Shown here piece after piece: positions 55,035-64,000 of a DNA stretch of 64,000 bases. Numbering within the stretch: position 1 is the stretch's first letter; each line of letters starts with the position of its first letter. The stretch lies in contig NZ_LT629748.1 in NCBI RefSeq assembly GCF_900105005.1, forward strand, positions 434,001 through 498,000, read 5' to 3'. The notes under the pieces were generated by a model that worked only from the letters and a program-made list of their open reading frames with translations, did no database searches and was not told the origin of the DNA. This DNA comes from Halopseudomonas litoralis. GTDB lineage: Bacteria > Pseudomonadota > Gammaproteobacteria > Pseudomonadales > Pseudomonadaceae. The translations under genes were made by a program, and so were the position numbers.

Positions 55035-57611
55035 TCAGCTCAGTTCCGCCTTCCATTGGTACAGCATATCCAGCGCCTGGCGAGGGGTGAGCTCGTCCGG
55101 TTTGAGCTGCTGGAGGGCGTCCACGACGGGGTGCGGGGCGGCGGCGAACAGATCATTCTGCATTGGCTGACTGTCGCGTAACGAGCCGGCTGCGGCCTGT
55201 TTGAGGCTCTGTTGCTCCAGGTCAGCCAGATGCTTGCGCGCGCGTTCGATTACCGGGCGCGGTACGCCGGCGAGCTGGGCCACCTGCAGGCCATAACTCT
55301 GGCTTGCCGGACCGGGGAGTACGGTGTGCAGAAATACGATGCGTTCATTATGCTCAGTGGCATTCAGGTGCACGTTGGCGACGATAGGGTCACTGTCCGC
55401 CAGTGCTGTCAGTTCGAAGTAATGCGTAGCAAACAGAGTGAAGGCCCGTATCTGCGCCAGGTATTCGGCCGCGGACCAGGCCAGGGACAGACCGTCAAAG
55501 GTACTGGTGCCGCGGCCCACTTCATCCATCAGGACCAAGCTGGCGTCGGTGGCGTTATGCAGGATGTTAGCCGTTTCGCTCATCTCCACCATGAAGGTCG
55601 AGCGGCCACCAGCCAGATCGTCACTGGAGCCGATACGGGTGAAGATACGGTCGACCGGGGACAGTTCGACCTTCGCCGCCGGCACATAGGCGCCGATATG
55701 CGCCAGTAACACGATCAATGCGGTCTGACGCATATAGGTGGACTTACCGCCCATGTTCGGACCGGTAATGACCAGCATGCGGGTATCGGGCGTGAGGTCG
55801 AGGTCATTGGCGACGAAGGGCGTGTCGAGTACCTTTTCCACGACCGGGTGACGGCCTTGCTCAATGCACAGCTGGCCGCTGCCGGCTATGAAGTGCGGGC
55901 GACAGTAATCCAGGCTTGCCGCCCGTTCTGCCAGACAGGTCAGCACGTCGAGTTCGGCCAGACTGGCGGCGCTGTCCTGCAGGCGCGCCAGATCTTCGTT
56001 CAGACGGTCGAGCAGTTCGTCGTACAGTTGTTTCTCGCGGGCCAGGGCGCGGCTGCGGGCAGACAGCGCCTTGTCCTCGAATTCCTTCAGCTCGGGCGTG
56101 ATGAAGCGTTCCGCCCCTTTGAGCGTCTGGCGCCGAATGTAATCGACCGGGGCCTGGCCAGACTGGCCGCGTGACAGCTCGATGAAGTAGCCATGCACAC
56201 GGTTGTAGCCGACCTTGAGGGTGGACAGACCGGTGCGCTCGCGTTCGCGGGTTTCCAGATCGATCAGGTACTGCCCGGCGTTCTCGCTGATATTCTGCAG
56301 TTCATCCAGCTCGCTGTCATACCCGGCCTTGATCACGCCGCCGTCGCGGATCACCGCCGGCGGATTCTCGATGATGGCCCGCTGCATCAGCTCGGCCAGT
56401 TCCGGATAGCTGGCGACCTTCTGCGCCAGTTCGGCTATGTGCGCCGTGGTGATAGGCTCAAGTGTGGCCTGCAGTTCCGGGAGAGCTGTCAATGCATCCC
56501 GCAGCCGCGCCAGATCCCGCGGTCGCGCCGAACGCAGTGCTACCCGCGCAAGAATACGTTCGATATCGCCGATGCCCTTGAGCACCGGATGAATGGTCTC
56601 GTAGTGGTACTGCTCCAGCAGCCCGGCGATACTTTCCTGACGTGCCTGCAGCACCTGCATGTCGCGCAGCGGGCGATTCAGCCAGCGGCACAGCAGACGG
56701 CTGCCCATGCTGGTGGCGCTGTGATCCAGCACGTCGAGCAGGGTATTGTCCCGGCCGCCGCCCAGATTGCAGTCGATTTCCAGGTTGCGCCGACTGGCGC
56801 TGTCGATGACGACGCTGTCTTCAAAGCGCTCCTGAATAATACCGCGCAGGTGCGGCAGGGCAGTACGCTGGGTTTCCTTGGCGTAGCACAGCAGGGCACC
56901 CGCAGCGCCCAGGCCCAGCTTCAGGTCGGCGCAGCCGAAACCGACCAGATCCTTGGTGCCGAACTGCTGGGTCAGAGCTTTGTGTGCGCTGTCCTGATCG
57001 AAGTCCCAGGGCGCTCGGCGGCGTACCGAGCGGCGGCGTTCGATGGGTGTATTGGCTTCCCAGTCGTCGGGAATAAGCAGCTCGGCGGGTGCCAGGCGCT
57101 CCAACTCACCGAGCAAGGTTTCCCAGCCGGCAAGCTCCATGGCAGTGAAACGTCCACTGTTGATGTCCAGAGTGGCCAGGCCGAAGCCGCGCTCGCTGCC
57201 TACCAGCGCTGCCAACAGGTTGTCCCGGCGTTCATCCAATAGAGCTTCATCACTGACCGTGCCCGGCGTCAGGATGCGTACCACCTGACGTTCAACCGGG
57301 CCCTTGCTGGTAGCGGGATCGCCGATCTGTTCGCAGATGACCACCGACTCGCCCAGTTTGACCAGCTTGGCCAGATAACCTTCGGCGGCGTGAAACGGAA
57401 TGCCGGCCATGGGAATGGGTTGCCCGGCAGAATTGCCGCGTGCGGTCAGGGTGATGTCCAGCAGGCGCGCGGCTTTTTTTGCGTCATCATGGAACAACTC
57501 ATAGAAGTCGCCCATCCGATAGAACAGCAACTGATCGGGATGCTGCTGTTTGATGCCGAAATACTGCTGCATCATGGGCGTATGGGTAACGGTTTTTTCG
57601 GCGCGGCTCAT
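55035..57611 (-). CDS. mutS: DNA mismatch repair ATPase MutS
   Basis: An 858-residue mismatch sensor. [20 protein letters not shown] contains the Phe-X-Glu-type mismatch reading motif region (YRMGDFYE). [13 protein letters not shown] is the Walker A near residue 620, followed by [16 protein letters not shown] sequence ([15 protein letters not shown]) and the C-terminal helix-turn-helix. The ATG at 57611 has AGGAAG upstream. The frame shows no lesion, so the strain is not expected to be a mutS mutator. Confidence 0.97.
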   Translation of the reverse strand: MSRAEKTVTHTPMMQQYFGIKQQHPDQLLFYRMGDFYELFHDDAKKAARLLDITLTARGNSAGQPIPMAGIPFHAAEGYLAKLVKLGESVVICEQIGDPATSKGPVERQVVRILTPGTVSDEALLDERRDNLLAALVGSERGFGLATLDINSGRFTAMELAGWETLLGELERLAPAELLIPDDWEANTPIERRRSVRRRAPWDFDQDSAHKALTQQFGTKDLVGFGCADLKLGLGAAGALLCYAKETQRTALPHLRGIIQERFEDSVVIDSASRRNLEIDCNLGGGRDNTLLDVLDHSATSMGSRLLCRWLNRPLRDMQVLQARQESIAGLLEQYHYETIHPVLKGIGDIERILARVALRSARPRDLARLRDALTALPELQATLEPITTAHIAELAQKVASYPELAELMQRAIIENPPAVIRDGGVIKAGYDSELDELQNISENAGQYLIDLETRERERTGLSTLKVGYNRVHGYFIELSRGQSGQAPVDYIRRQTLKGAERFITPELKEFEDKALSARSRALAREKQLYDELLDRLNEDLARLQDSAASLAELDVLTCLAERAASLDYCRPHFIAGSGQLCIEQGRHPVVEKVLDTPFVANDLDLTPDTRMLVITGPNMGGKSTYMRQTALIVLLAHIGAYVPAAKVELSPVDRIFTRIGSSDDLAGGRSTFMVEMSETANILHNATDASLVLMDEVGRGTSTFDGLSLAWSAAEYLAQIRAFTLFATHYFELTALADSDPIVANVHLNATEHNERIVFLHTVLPGPASQSYGLQVAQLAGVPRPVIERARKHLADLEQQSLKQAAAGSLRDSQPMQNDLFAAAPHPVVDALQQLKPDELTPRQALDMLYQWKAELS

Positions 57612-57721
57612 GGGACTTCCTGATCGACAGTACTGGTTGGTGCAAGAAAGGGGCATAGTCTAACAAAGCGGTGCCGTCTTTTAAGTGCAAGTTTGAACGC
57701 AAGTTACTGAAGGAGATGCAG

Positions 57722-58240
57722 ATGTCGCAATATGACCCATTGATTGATGCCGCCTCGGCCCGTCTTGGCAATGCCTTGCGCCAGCTGGGGTTGCGGGTGA
57801 CTACTGCCGAGTCCTGCACCGGTGGCGGGATTGCCGAGGCGATAACCCGTGTCAGCGGCAGTTCCGGTTGGTTTGATACTGGCTTCGTCACTTACGCCAA
57901 TCACAGCAAGGTCCGCTGGGTCGGGGTGACCGAGGAAGATCTGGTGGAGTTTGGCGCGGTCAGCGAGCCGGTGGTGCGAGCCATGGCCGAAGGTGCGCTG
58001 GAGGCGGCCGACGCGGATCTGGCTGTCGCTGTCAGTGGTATCGCCGGGCCCGACGGCGGAACGCCGGACAAGCCGGTCGGTACGGTCTGGTTTGCCTGGG
58101 CTGTTCGCGACCAGGGAACGACCAGTCAATGCCGGCGTATCCAGGGCAATCGACGCGATGTGCGTGCGCAGACGGTGCTGCATGGCGTGCAGGGATTGCT
58201 TGCCGAGCTGGAGAAGCTGGCAGCGAACCGCACGGTCTGA
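57722..58240 (+). CDS. CinA C-terminal domain protein (nicotinamide mononucleotide deamidase type)
   Basis: A 172-residue stand-alone CinA C-terminal domain. TTAESCTGGGIAEAITRVSGSS is the active region (here cut for length as TAESCTGGGIAEAITRVSGS), and VSGIAGPDGGTPDKPVGTVW follows. By family it deamidates NMN to nicotinate mononucleotide (PncC). GAAGGAG lies before the ATG. It precedes recA, the usual cinA-recA-recX order. Confidence 0.93.
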   Translation: MSQYDPLIDAASARLGNALRQLGLRVTTAESCTGGGIAEAITRVSGSSGWFDTGFVTYANHSKVRWVGVTEEDLVEFGAVSEPVVRAMAEGALEAADADLAVAVSGIAGPDGGTPDKPVGTVWFAWAVRDQGTTSQCRRIQGNRRDVRAQTVLHGVQGLLAELEKLAANRTV

Positions 58241-58320
58241 GGCAAATTCCAACGTTTGCAGATCAACGCACAGTCTGGCTTAAAAGGGGTAGGCGAGGCA
58301 GGACAACTGTGGAATAATCA

Positions 58321-58336
58321 CTGACCATATATACAG
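58321..58336. promoter_or_regulatory. LexA (SOS) box of recA
   Basis: CTGACCATATATACAG fits CTG-N10-CAG with an AT-rich centre, 51 bp before the recA ATG. LexA would repress recA here. Confidence 0.88.
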
Positions 58337-58387
58337 TATTCGATTTCCCCGGGGCGTACGCGTACCCGCCATACCAGAGGATGCACA

Positions 58388-59425
58388 ATGGACGACAACA
58401 AAAAGAAGGCGCTATCGGCGGCTTTGAGTCAGATTGAACGTCAGTTTGGCAAGGGCGCGGTGATGCGCATGGGCGATCATGAGCGCCAGGCCATACCGGC
58501 GATCTCCACCGGCTCTCTCGGTCTCGACATTGCCCTGGGTCTGGGCGGCTTGCCCAAGGGGCGTATCGTCGAGATCTACGGTCCTGAATCATCCGGTAAG
58601 ACCACACTGACGTTGTCGGTCATTGCCCAGGCGCAGAAGAGTGGCGCCACATGCGCCTTCGTTGACGCTGAGCACGCACTGGATCCCGAATACGCCGGCA
58701 AGCTGGGTGTGAATGTGGATGATCTGCTGGTATCGCAGCCGGATACCGGTGAGCAGGCGCTGGAGATCACCGATATGCTGGTGCGTTCCAACGCGGTTGA
58801 CGTGATCATCGTCGACTCCGTGGCGGCACTGGTGCCCAAGGCTGAAATCGAAGGCGACATGGGTGATCACCACGTCGGCGTGCAGGCGCGACTGATGTCC
58901 CAGGCGTTGCGCAAGATCACCGGTAATATCAAGAACGCCAACTGCCTGGTGATTTTCATCAACCAGATCCGCATGAAGATCGGCGTGATGTTCGGCAACC
59001 CCGAAACCACTACCGGTGGTAACGCATTGAAATTCTATTCCTCGGTCCGCCTGGACATTCGCCGCACCGGTGCGGTGAAAGAGGGCGATGAGGTGATTGG
59101 CAGCGAAACCCGTGTCAAGGTAGTGAAGAACAAGGTGGCGCCGCCGTTCCGTCAGGCCGAATTCCAGATCCTGTACGGTACCGGTATCTACCACAATGCC
59201 GAGATCATTGATCTGGGTGTGCAGATCGGCGAGATCGAAAAGTCCGGTGCCTGGTACAGCTACAAGGGCAACAAGGTTGGGCAGGGCAAGGCCAATGCAG
59301 CCAAGTTCCTGGCAGACAACCCGCAGATTGCCGAGGAGATTGAAAAGACCATCCGCGACAAACTGCTGCCCAAGCCCAGCAGCAAGACGGCCGCAGTCGA
59401 AGAGAATGCCGATCTCGACAGCTGA
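58388..59425 (+). CDS. recA: Recombinase RecA
   Basis: A 345-residue strand-exchange ATPase. [14 protein letters not shown] is Walker A, the MAW motif and [20 protein letters not shown] (loop L2) follow. The C-terminal tail is acidic. AGAGGA lies before the ATG and an SOS box upstream. It also triggers LexA self-cleavage. recX follows after 16 bp. Confidence 0.98.
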   Translation: MDDNKKKALSAALSQIERQFGKGAVMRMGDHERQAIPAISTGSLGLDIALGLGGLPKGRIVEIYGPESSGKTTLTLSVIAQAQKSGATCAFVDAEHALDPEYAGKLGVNVDDLLVSQPDTGEQALEITDMLVRSNAVDVIIVDSVAALVPKAEIEGDMGDHHVGVQARLMSQALRKITGNIKNANCLVIFINQIRMKIGVMFGNPETTTGGNALKFYSSVRLDIRRTGAVKEGDEVIGSETRVKVVKNKVAPPFRQAEFQILYGTGIYHNAEIIDLGVQIGEIEKSGAWYSYKGNKVGQGKANAAKFLADNPQIAEEIEKTIRDKLLPKPSSKTAAVEENADLDS

Positions 59426-59441
59426 TAGCGGCAACTGAATC

Positions 59442-59888
59442 TTGTTTGGCAAACAGAACCTGGAAACACCTGCAGCCATACGCCGGTCAGCGCTGGACCT
59501 GCTGGCCCGGCGTGAACACAGCTACACGGAGATGCTGCGCAAGCTGCGTCAGCGTGGGGCTGAGACCGAAATGGCGGAAGTCGAGCTGGACCGGCTGCAG
59601 GAAGATGGGTTGCTCAGCGATGAGCGCTTCTGTGAAGCTTATGTCTATTCACGCAGTCAGCGCGGCTATGGCCCTGTTCGGCTGCGCGAAGAGCTGCGCC
59701 AGCGCGGTGTAGCGGAGCGGCTGATCGATGATGTACTGCAGGATGCGGCCTGGGATTGGGCGGCATTGGCGCAGACGGCTTTTGCCAAACGCTTTCCCGA
59801 AGGTCAGGCCAGAGAACTGAAGGAGCGGGTGAAGCAACAGCGCTTCATGCAATACCGCGGCTTCGGTGGTTATTTCCAGGATAGTTGA
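59442..59888 (+). CDS. recX: RecA regulator RecX
   Basis: A 148-residue all-helical protein of tandem three-helix repeats (RREHSYTEMLRKLRQRG, RGYGPVRLREELRQRGV). RecX inhibits RecA filaments. The start TTG at 59442 is the best available, with no strong ribosome site, which may keep expression low. It is probably co-transcribed with recA. Confidence 0.94.
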   Translation: MFGKQNLETPAAIRRSALDLLARREHSYTEMLRKLRQRGAETEMAEVELDRLQEDGLLSDERFCEAYVYSRSQRGYGPVRLREELRQRGVAERLIDDVLQDAAWDWAALAQTAFAKRFPEGQARELKERVKQQRFMQYRGFGGYFQDS

Positions 59889-60035
59889 ACGGAAAGTCTC
59901 TCTTCCCCCGCAGCCCGGCGCGCGCCGTCAGGCGGCCAATAGCGGTCATCCATGCTCTAGGTTACACTCCGTGCTCACCTGATTCATTTGCTGAAACAGC
60001 TGATGGTGGTTTCGTAGAGCAGTGGAGTAGAAGCC

Positions 60036-61080
60036 ATTATTACGGCAGGGCATAAAGACACCATTTCGGTTTGCCTGGTGCGGGAAGCCCTGTTGGGGTT
60101 CACCCGAACCGGGCCGGATGCCGGCTCGCTGTTGCATAGCCTGGGTCTGCCGAACTTGCCGCTGGATGACTCCGGTCAGCGCGTACCGGTTGAACTGTAC
60201 AGCGAGCTCTGGCTGGGATTGGCCGCAGCCCATGATGATGAGTTCTTCGCCATGGCTGCACGCCCGCTGCGGTTGGGCAGCTTCAATTTCATCTGCCGCT
60301 CGGCGATCACCCAGCCGACGGTGGAGAAGGCACTGATCCATATCGTCAACTTTCTCGGGCTGATGCTCGGCAATTTCAGTGGCCGGGTGGTACGCAGCAG
60401 AAGTCTGGCGGAAATCGTTCTGCAAGAGGACCAGCAGGAACCGCAGCGGCCCTTCGCTTATTTTACCTATTGGATGATAGTGCACGGCCTGGCCTGCTGG
60501 CTGGCCGGTCGGCGCATTCCTCTGCTGGCGGTCGAGCTGCGTTGCGAGGAGCCGGATTATATTCGCGATTATCAGGTCATGTTCTCCGGCAACCTGCGTT
60601 TTTCCCGCCCCAGCACCCGTATCATCTTCGCTGCCGAGGCGCTGGACCTGCCGGTGCGCCGGACCCTGGCCGAGGTGCCCGGTTTTCTCGCCGAGGCGCC
60701 GGCCAATATTCTGGTGCGCTATCGCGATCCCGCCAGCCTGACCAGCCAGATCCGTCGGCATCTGCGGCAACTTGATCCGGCATCTGCGGCAACTTGATCC
60801 GGCGTCGTGGCCAACCAGTGAATCCTTGGCACACTCTCTGTGCATGTCCCCGTCCACCCTGCGCCGCCGATTGGTAGCGGAAGGGCTGCAATATCAGGCG
60901 ATCAAGGACGGTATCCGTGAGGAGCAGGCCACCCGGTGGCTGGCGGATCCCTTGATCAGTTACGCCGATATCACCGAGTGGCTGGGCCTTGCCGATATCA
61001 GTGCCTTCTACAAGGCCTTCCGCAAATGGACCGGGACCAACCCCGGGCATTATCGTCAGTTGATTCTTGGCGACGGCTGA
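60036..61080 (+). pseudogene. AraC-family regulator broken by a 22-bp tandem duplication
   Basis: The first part (open from 60018, with GGAG at 60024 and no ATG; possible start ATT at 60036 or GTG at 60078) encodes an arabinose-binding-like AraC dimerisation domain (LVREALLGFTRTGPDAG, MLGNFSGRVVRSRSLAE). The second part (60772-61080) encodes the HTH domain (WLGLADISAFYKAFRKWTG, TNPGHYR). They are in different frames because a 22-bp unit (60759-60780) is repeated at 60781-60802. Removing one unit restores a single frame of about 335 codons. It lies before an SDR-thiolase-acyl-CoA dehydrogenase operon and was probably its regulator. Confidence 0.85.
60759..60802. repeat. 22-bp tandem duplication causing the AraC frameshift
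   Basis: Two perfect head-to-tail copies, 60759-60780 and 60781-60802. As 22 is not a multiple of 3, the reading frame moves by +1. Both copies encode HLRQLDP in alternate frames. Confidence 0.95.
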
Positions 61081-61213
61081 ATACCTGCGGCAAAGTGTCC
61101 AAAACGGTCAGGCAGGTTGAAGCAATGGAACATTGCCCGCGCTGTCGACGGCGTACCAGAATGCTTGCATGACAACGAGAGCGGGCGATCCACCGCCCCA
61201 GCCAGGAGCTTGC

Positions 61214-61981
61214 ATGCAGCTGAACAATAATATCTTCATGATTACCGGTGGTGCCTCGGGCCTGGGCGCAGCGACCGCAGCGTTGCTGGTCGAAGCGGGC
61301 GCTCGGGTGGCGTTGATTGATCTCAATGAAAGTGCCTTGCAGCAACGGGTAGCTGAGTTGGGCGAAAATGCCCGGGGCTATGCGGCCGATATCGCCGACG
61401 AGCAGCAGGCCGCTGAAGCAATAGCGGCGGCCAGGCGCGATTTCGGCCAGTTGCACGGCTTGATCAACTGCGCCGGTATTGCTCCTGGTGAAAAGATTCT
61501 CGGGCGTAACGGTCCGCATGGTCTGGCCAGTTTTGATCGGGCGTTGCGGGTCAATTTGCTGGGCACCTTCAATATGCTGCGATTGGCTGCCGAGGTGATG
61601 GCCGAGGGTGAGCCGGACGAGCAGGGCGAACGCGGGGTGATCATCAATACTGCGTCAGTGGCGGCCTATGATGGCCAGATCGGACAGGTTGCCTATGCAG
61701 CGTCCAAGGGCGGTGTGGTCAGCATGACCTTGCCGGCGGCGCGGGAACTGGCACGCCATGGCATTCGGGTGATGACCATAGCGCCGGGCATCTTTGAGAC
61801 GCCCATGATGGCGGGTATGACGCAGCAGGTACGCGACTCACTGGCCAAGGATGTGCCTTTCCCGCCGCGCTTGGGTCTGCCGGAAGAATACGCGGCGCTG
61901 GTTCGCCACATCATCGAAAACCCCATGCTCAACGGCGAGGTGATCCGTCTCGACGGCGCGCTGCGCATGGCGGCACGCTGA
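61214..61981 (+). CDS. Short-chain dehydrogenase (3-hydroxyacyl-CoA dehydrogenase type II-like)
   Basis: A 255-residue [15 protein letters not shown] at the start is the NAD motif, NCAG follows, with catalytic Ser in [10 protein letters not shown] and [16 protein letters not shown] and the final region match the mitochondrial 17-beta-HSD10/3-hydroxy-2-methylbutyryl-CoA dehydrogenase branch. The ATG at 61214 has AGGAG upstream. It is followed by a thiolase and an acyl-CoA dehydrogenase, fitting branched-chain or short-chain fatty acyl-CoA degradation. Confidence 0.9.
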   Translation: MQLNNNIFMITGGASGLGAATAALLVEAGARVALIDLNESALQQRVAELGENARGYAADIADEQQAAEAIAAARRDFGQLHGLINCAGIAPGEKILGRNGPHGLASFDRALRVNLLGTFNMLRLAAEVMAEGEPDEQGERGVIINTASVAAYDGQIGQVAYAASKGGVVSMTLPAARELARHGIRVMTIAPGIFETPMMAGMTQQVRDSLAKDVPFPPRLGLPEEYAALVRHIIENPMLNGEVIRLDGALRMAAR

Positions 61982-61991
61982 GGAGGCATAC

Positions 61992-63179
61992 ATGCAACAG
62001 GATCCGATAGTCATAGTGGCCAGCGCCCGTACGCCCATGGGGGCGCTGCAGGGTGAGTTGGCTGGTGTCCCGTCCCCCGAACTGGGTGCGGCGGCGATCC
62101 GCGCGGTCGTTGAGCGCAGTGGTCTGCCGGCCGATGCGGTGGGGGAAGTGCTGATGGGCTGCGTACTGCCCGCCGGCCTGGGTCAAGCGCCGGCGAGGCA
62201 GGCGGCATTGGGCGCTGGCCTGGCCAAGTTCACGGTCTGCACCACGCTCAACAAGATGTGCGGTTCGGGCATGCAGGCAGCGATTATCGGGCATGATCGG
62301 CTGCTGGCCGGCAGTGTCGATGTGGTGGTGGCCGGTGGGATGGAGAGTATGTCCAACGCGCCTTATCTGCTCGACGGTGCTCGTCAGGGGCTACGCATGG
62401 GGCATGGTCGGATGCTCGACCATATGTTTCTCGACGGTCTGGAAGATGCCTATGACAAGGGCCGGTTAATGGGCACTTATGCTGAAGACTGTGCGCAACA
62501 ACATGGTTTCAGTCGTGAAGAGCAGGATGCCTGGGCCTTGCAGTCGGTGCAGAGGGCACAAGTGGCCATAGAGCAGGGCTTGTTTGCCGAGGAGCTGGCT
62601 CCGGTGGTCGCACAGGTTGGTCGCCGCGCGGTGAATGTGCAGGCGGACGAAACCCCGCTCAAAGTTGATCCCAAGCGCATTCCTGGTCTGAAGCCGGCCT
62701 TCCGCGAGGGAGGTACGGTCACGGCTGCCAACTCCAGTTCGATTTCCGATGGTGCGGCGGCGCTGCTGCTGATGCGCCAGTCCGAAGCACAGCGCCGCGG
62801 ACTCAAACCGTTGGCGGCAATTCGTGGGCACGCCGCTTTTGCCGATGAGCCGGGGCTGTTTCCGGTAGCGCCAATCGGGGCCATCCGCAAACTGCAGGAG
62901 CGCACTGGCTGGTCGCTGGACGAAGTGGATCTGTTCGAGATCAATGAGGCGTTTGCGGTGGTCAGCATGATCGCGGTGCGCGAGCTGGGGCTGGATCCGC
63001 AGCGGGTCAACGTGCACGGCGGCGCCTGCGCTCTGGGGCATCCCATAGGCGCTTCCGGCGCCCGCATTCTGGTCACCCTGCTCGGTGCGCTACGAGCCAG
63101 GCAGCTGCGCCGCGGCGTAGCTGCCATCTGTATCGGTGGTGGCGAAGCCACTGCCATGGCCATTGAACTGCTCGACTGA
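61992..63179 (+). CDS. Acetyl-CoA C-acyltransferase (thiolase)
   Basis: A 395-residue thiolase. The acyl-accepting Cys lies in NKMCGSGMQAA (about residue 87), the His in GGACALGHPIGASGAR (about 352) and the second Cys in AAICIGGGEA. Full length. It cleaves 3-ketoacyl-CoA made by the SDR upstream. AGGAGG lies before the ATG, 10 bp after the SDR stop. Confidence 0.94.
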   Translation: MQQDPIVIVASARTPMGALQGELAGVPSPELGAAAIRAVVERSGLPADAVGEVLMGCVLPAGLGQAPARQAALGAGLAKFTVCTTLNKMCGSGMQAAIIGHDRLLAGSVDVVVAGGMESMSNAPYLLDGARQGLRMGHGRMLDHMFLDGLEDAYDKGRLMGTYAEDCAQQHGFSREEQDAWALQSVQRAQVAIEQGLFAEELAPVVAQVGRRAVNVQADETPLKVDPKRIPGLKPAFREGGTVTAANSSSISDGAAALLLMRQSEAQRRGLKPLAAIRGHAAFADEPGLFPVAPIGAIRKLQERTGWSLDEVDLFEINEAFAVVSMIAVRELGLDPQRVNVHGGACALGHPIGASGARILVTLLGALRARQLRRGVAAICIGGGEATAMAIELLD

Positions 63180-63189
63180 GGAGTTGGCC

Positions 63190-64000
63190 ATGCTGATCAA
63201 CGATGAGCAACGGGAAATCACCAATGTGGCGCGCCAGTTCGCCCAGGAGCGGTTGCTGCCCTTTGCCGCCGAGTGGGATCGAGAGCATCGCTTTCCCACT
63301 GAAGCTCTGGCAGAAATGGGCCAATTGGGCTTTCTCGGCATGCTGGTGCCGGAGCAGTGGGGTGGTTGTGATACCGGCTACCTGACCTATGCCCTTGCGC
63401 TGGAAGAGATTGCCGCCGGCGACGGTGCCTGCTCGACCATCATGAGCGTACACAACTCGGTGGGCTGCGCGCCGATTCTGCGTTTTGGCAGTGAGGAGCA
63501 GAAGGATCGCTTTCTACCGCCACTGGCTCGGGGCGAACAGATCGGCGGCTTCGCTCTGACCGAGCCGCATGCCGGCTCTGACGCAGGCTCGCTGCGCACC
63601 CGTGCCCGGCGCGATGGTGACAGTTATGTGCTGGACGGGGCCAAACAGTTCATTACCTCGGGTCGTGAAGCGGGTACGGTGATCGTGTTTGCGGTAACCG
63701 ATCCGGACGCCGGCAAACGCGGCATTACGGCGTTTATCGTCCCGACCGACAGCCCCGGTTATGAGGTGGTGCGGGTCGAAGAAAAACTCGGCCAGCACGC
63801 ATCGGATACCTGTCAGATCGCCTTCGATGGTTTGCGTCTTTCGGCAGCCAACCGTCTGGGCGGGGAAGGAGAGGGATATCGTATCGCCCTGGCGAACCTT
63901 GAAGGCGGGCGTATCGGTATCGCCGCCCAGGCAGTGGGTATGGCGCGGGCGGCTTTCGAAGTGGCGCGTGATTACGCGCGTGAGCGCCAGGCGTTCGGCA
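63190..64000 (+). CDS. Acyl-CoA dehydrogenase, N-terminal part (3' end outside window)
   Basis: About 270 codons are present and the gene runs off the window. The protein starts MLINDEQREITNVARQFA, and contains the FAD-binding signature FALTEPHAGSDAGSLRT (about residues 118-134), SGREAGTVIVFAV, and EKLGQHASDTCQIAF. It is a flavoenzyme making trans-2-enoyl-CoA, electrons going to ETF. The ATG at 63190 has a GAGG-type site upstream, and the gene is third in the operon after SDR and thiolase. The substrate may be short or branched acyl-CoA. Confidence 0.92.
   Translation, partial: MLINDEQREITNVARQFAQERLLPFAAEWDREHRFPTEALAEMGQLGFLGMLVPEQWGGCDTGYLTYALALEEIAAGDGACSTIMSVHNSVGCAPILRFGSEEQKDRFLPPLARGEQIGGFALTEPHAGSDAGSLRTRARRDGDSYVLDGAKQFITSGREAGTVIVFAVTDPDAGKRGITAFIVPTDSPGYEVVRVEEKLGQHASDTCQIAFDGLRLSAANRLGGEGEGYRIALANLEGGRIGIAAQAVGMARAAFEVARDYARERQAFG

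Overview
The window is 64 kb of gammaproteobacterial chromosome, most likely from the Pseudomonadaceae (a Pseudomonas or Halopseudomonas-type genome). This rests on gene content and order: rpsB-tsf-pyrH-frr-uppS-cdsA-dxr-rseP-bamA-skp-lpxD-fabZ-lpxA-lpxB-rnhB, dapD/dapC/glnD/map, pilB-pilC-pilD-coaE-yacG, and RsmZ-type sRNAs beside fdxA-mutS-cinA-recA-recX. No species can be named from the sequence alone.

Layout. 1-3.2 kb: end of a GldF/GldG-like ABC-2 transporter operon with a DUF4340 protein. 3.2-9.6 kb: a cold-shock protein, then a minus-strand block of trxC, rlmA, dapE, a small membrane protein, two DUF4398 lipoproteins (one with an OmpA domain) and rlmF. 9.7-10.5 kb: tcdA. 10.7-20.4 kb: an accessory type VI secretion island with the order vgrG - DUF4123 adaptor - VasX-like MIX effector - DUF6708 immunity, the order known for Vibrio vgrG2-vasW-vasX-tsiV2. 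It is decaying: the effector has an in-frame amber codon, a second immunity gene is split by an IS256-family element, and a 54-bp scrap of a further immunity copy remains. 20.4-26.6 kb (minus strand): dapD, an ArsC-like reductase, dapC, glnD, map. 26.7-41.5 kb (plus strand): translation, phospholipid/isoprenoid, outer-membrane assembly and lipid A genes. 41.5-47.2 kb (minus strand): Nudix-ThiE fusion, yacG, coaE, pilD, pilC, pilB. 47.4-49.7 kb: an ECF sigma/anti-sigma pair and a secreted DUF4394 target gene sharing one promoter motif. 49.7-53.7 kb: hydrolase, phosphate-binding-like/OmpA fusion, RNA methyltransferase, RRM protein, YtoQ. 53.7-59.9 kb: two tandem RsmZ-like sRNA genes, fdxA, mutS, cinA C-domain, recA, recX. 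60.0-64.0 kb: an AraC regulator broken by a 22-bp duplication, then an SDR/thiolase/acyl-CoA dehydrogenase operon running off the window.

Most of the window is vertically inherited core genome. The parts worth a second look are the degenerate T6SS effector-immunity island, the duplicated GGA-rich sRNA locus with matching upstream activator-like sites and a compensatory base-pair change, the ECF module with two near-identical promoters, the 22-bp duplication in the AraC gene, and operator-like palindromes at dapE and fdxA.
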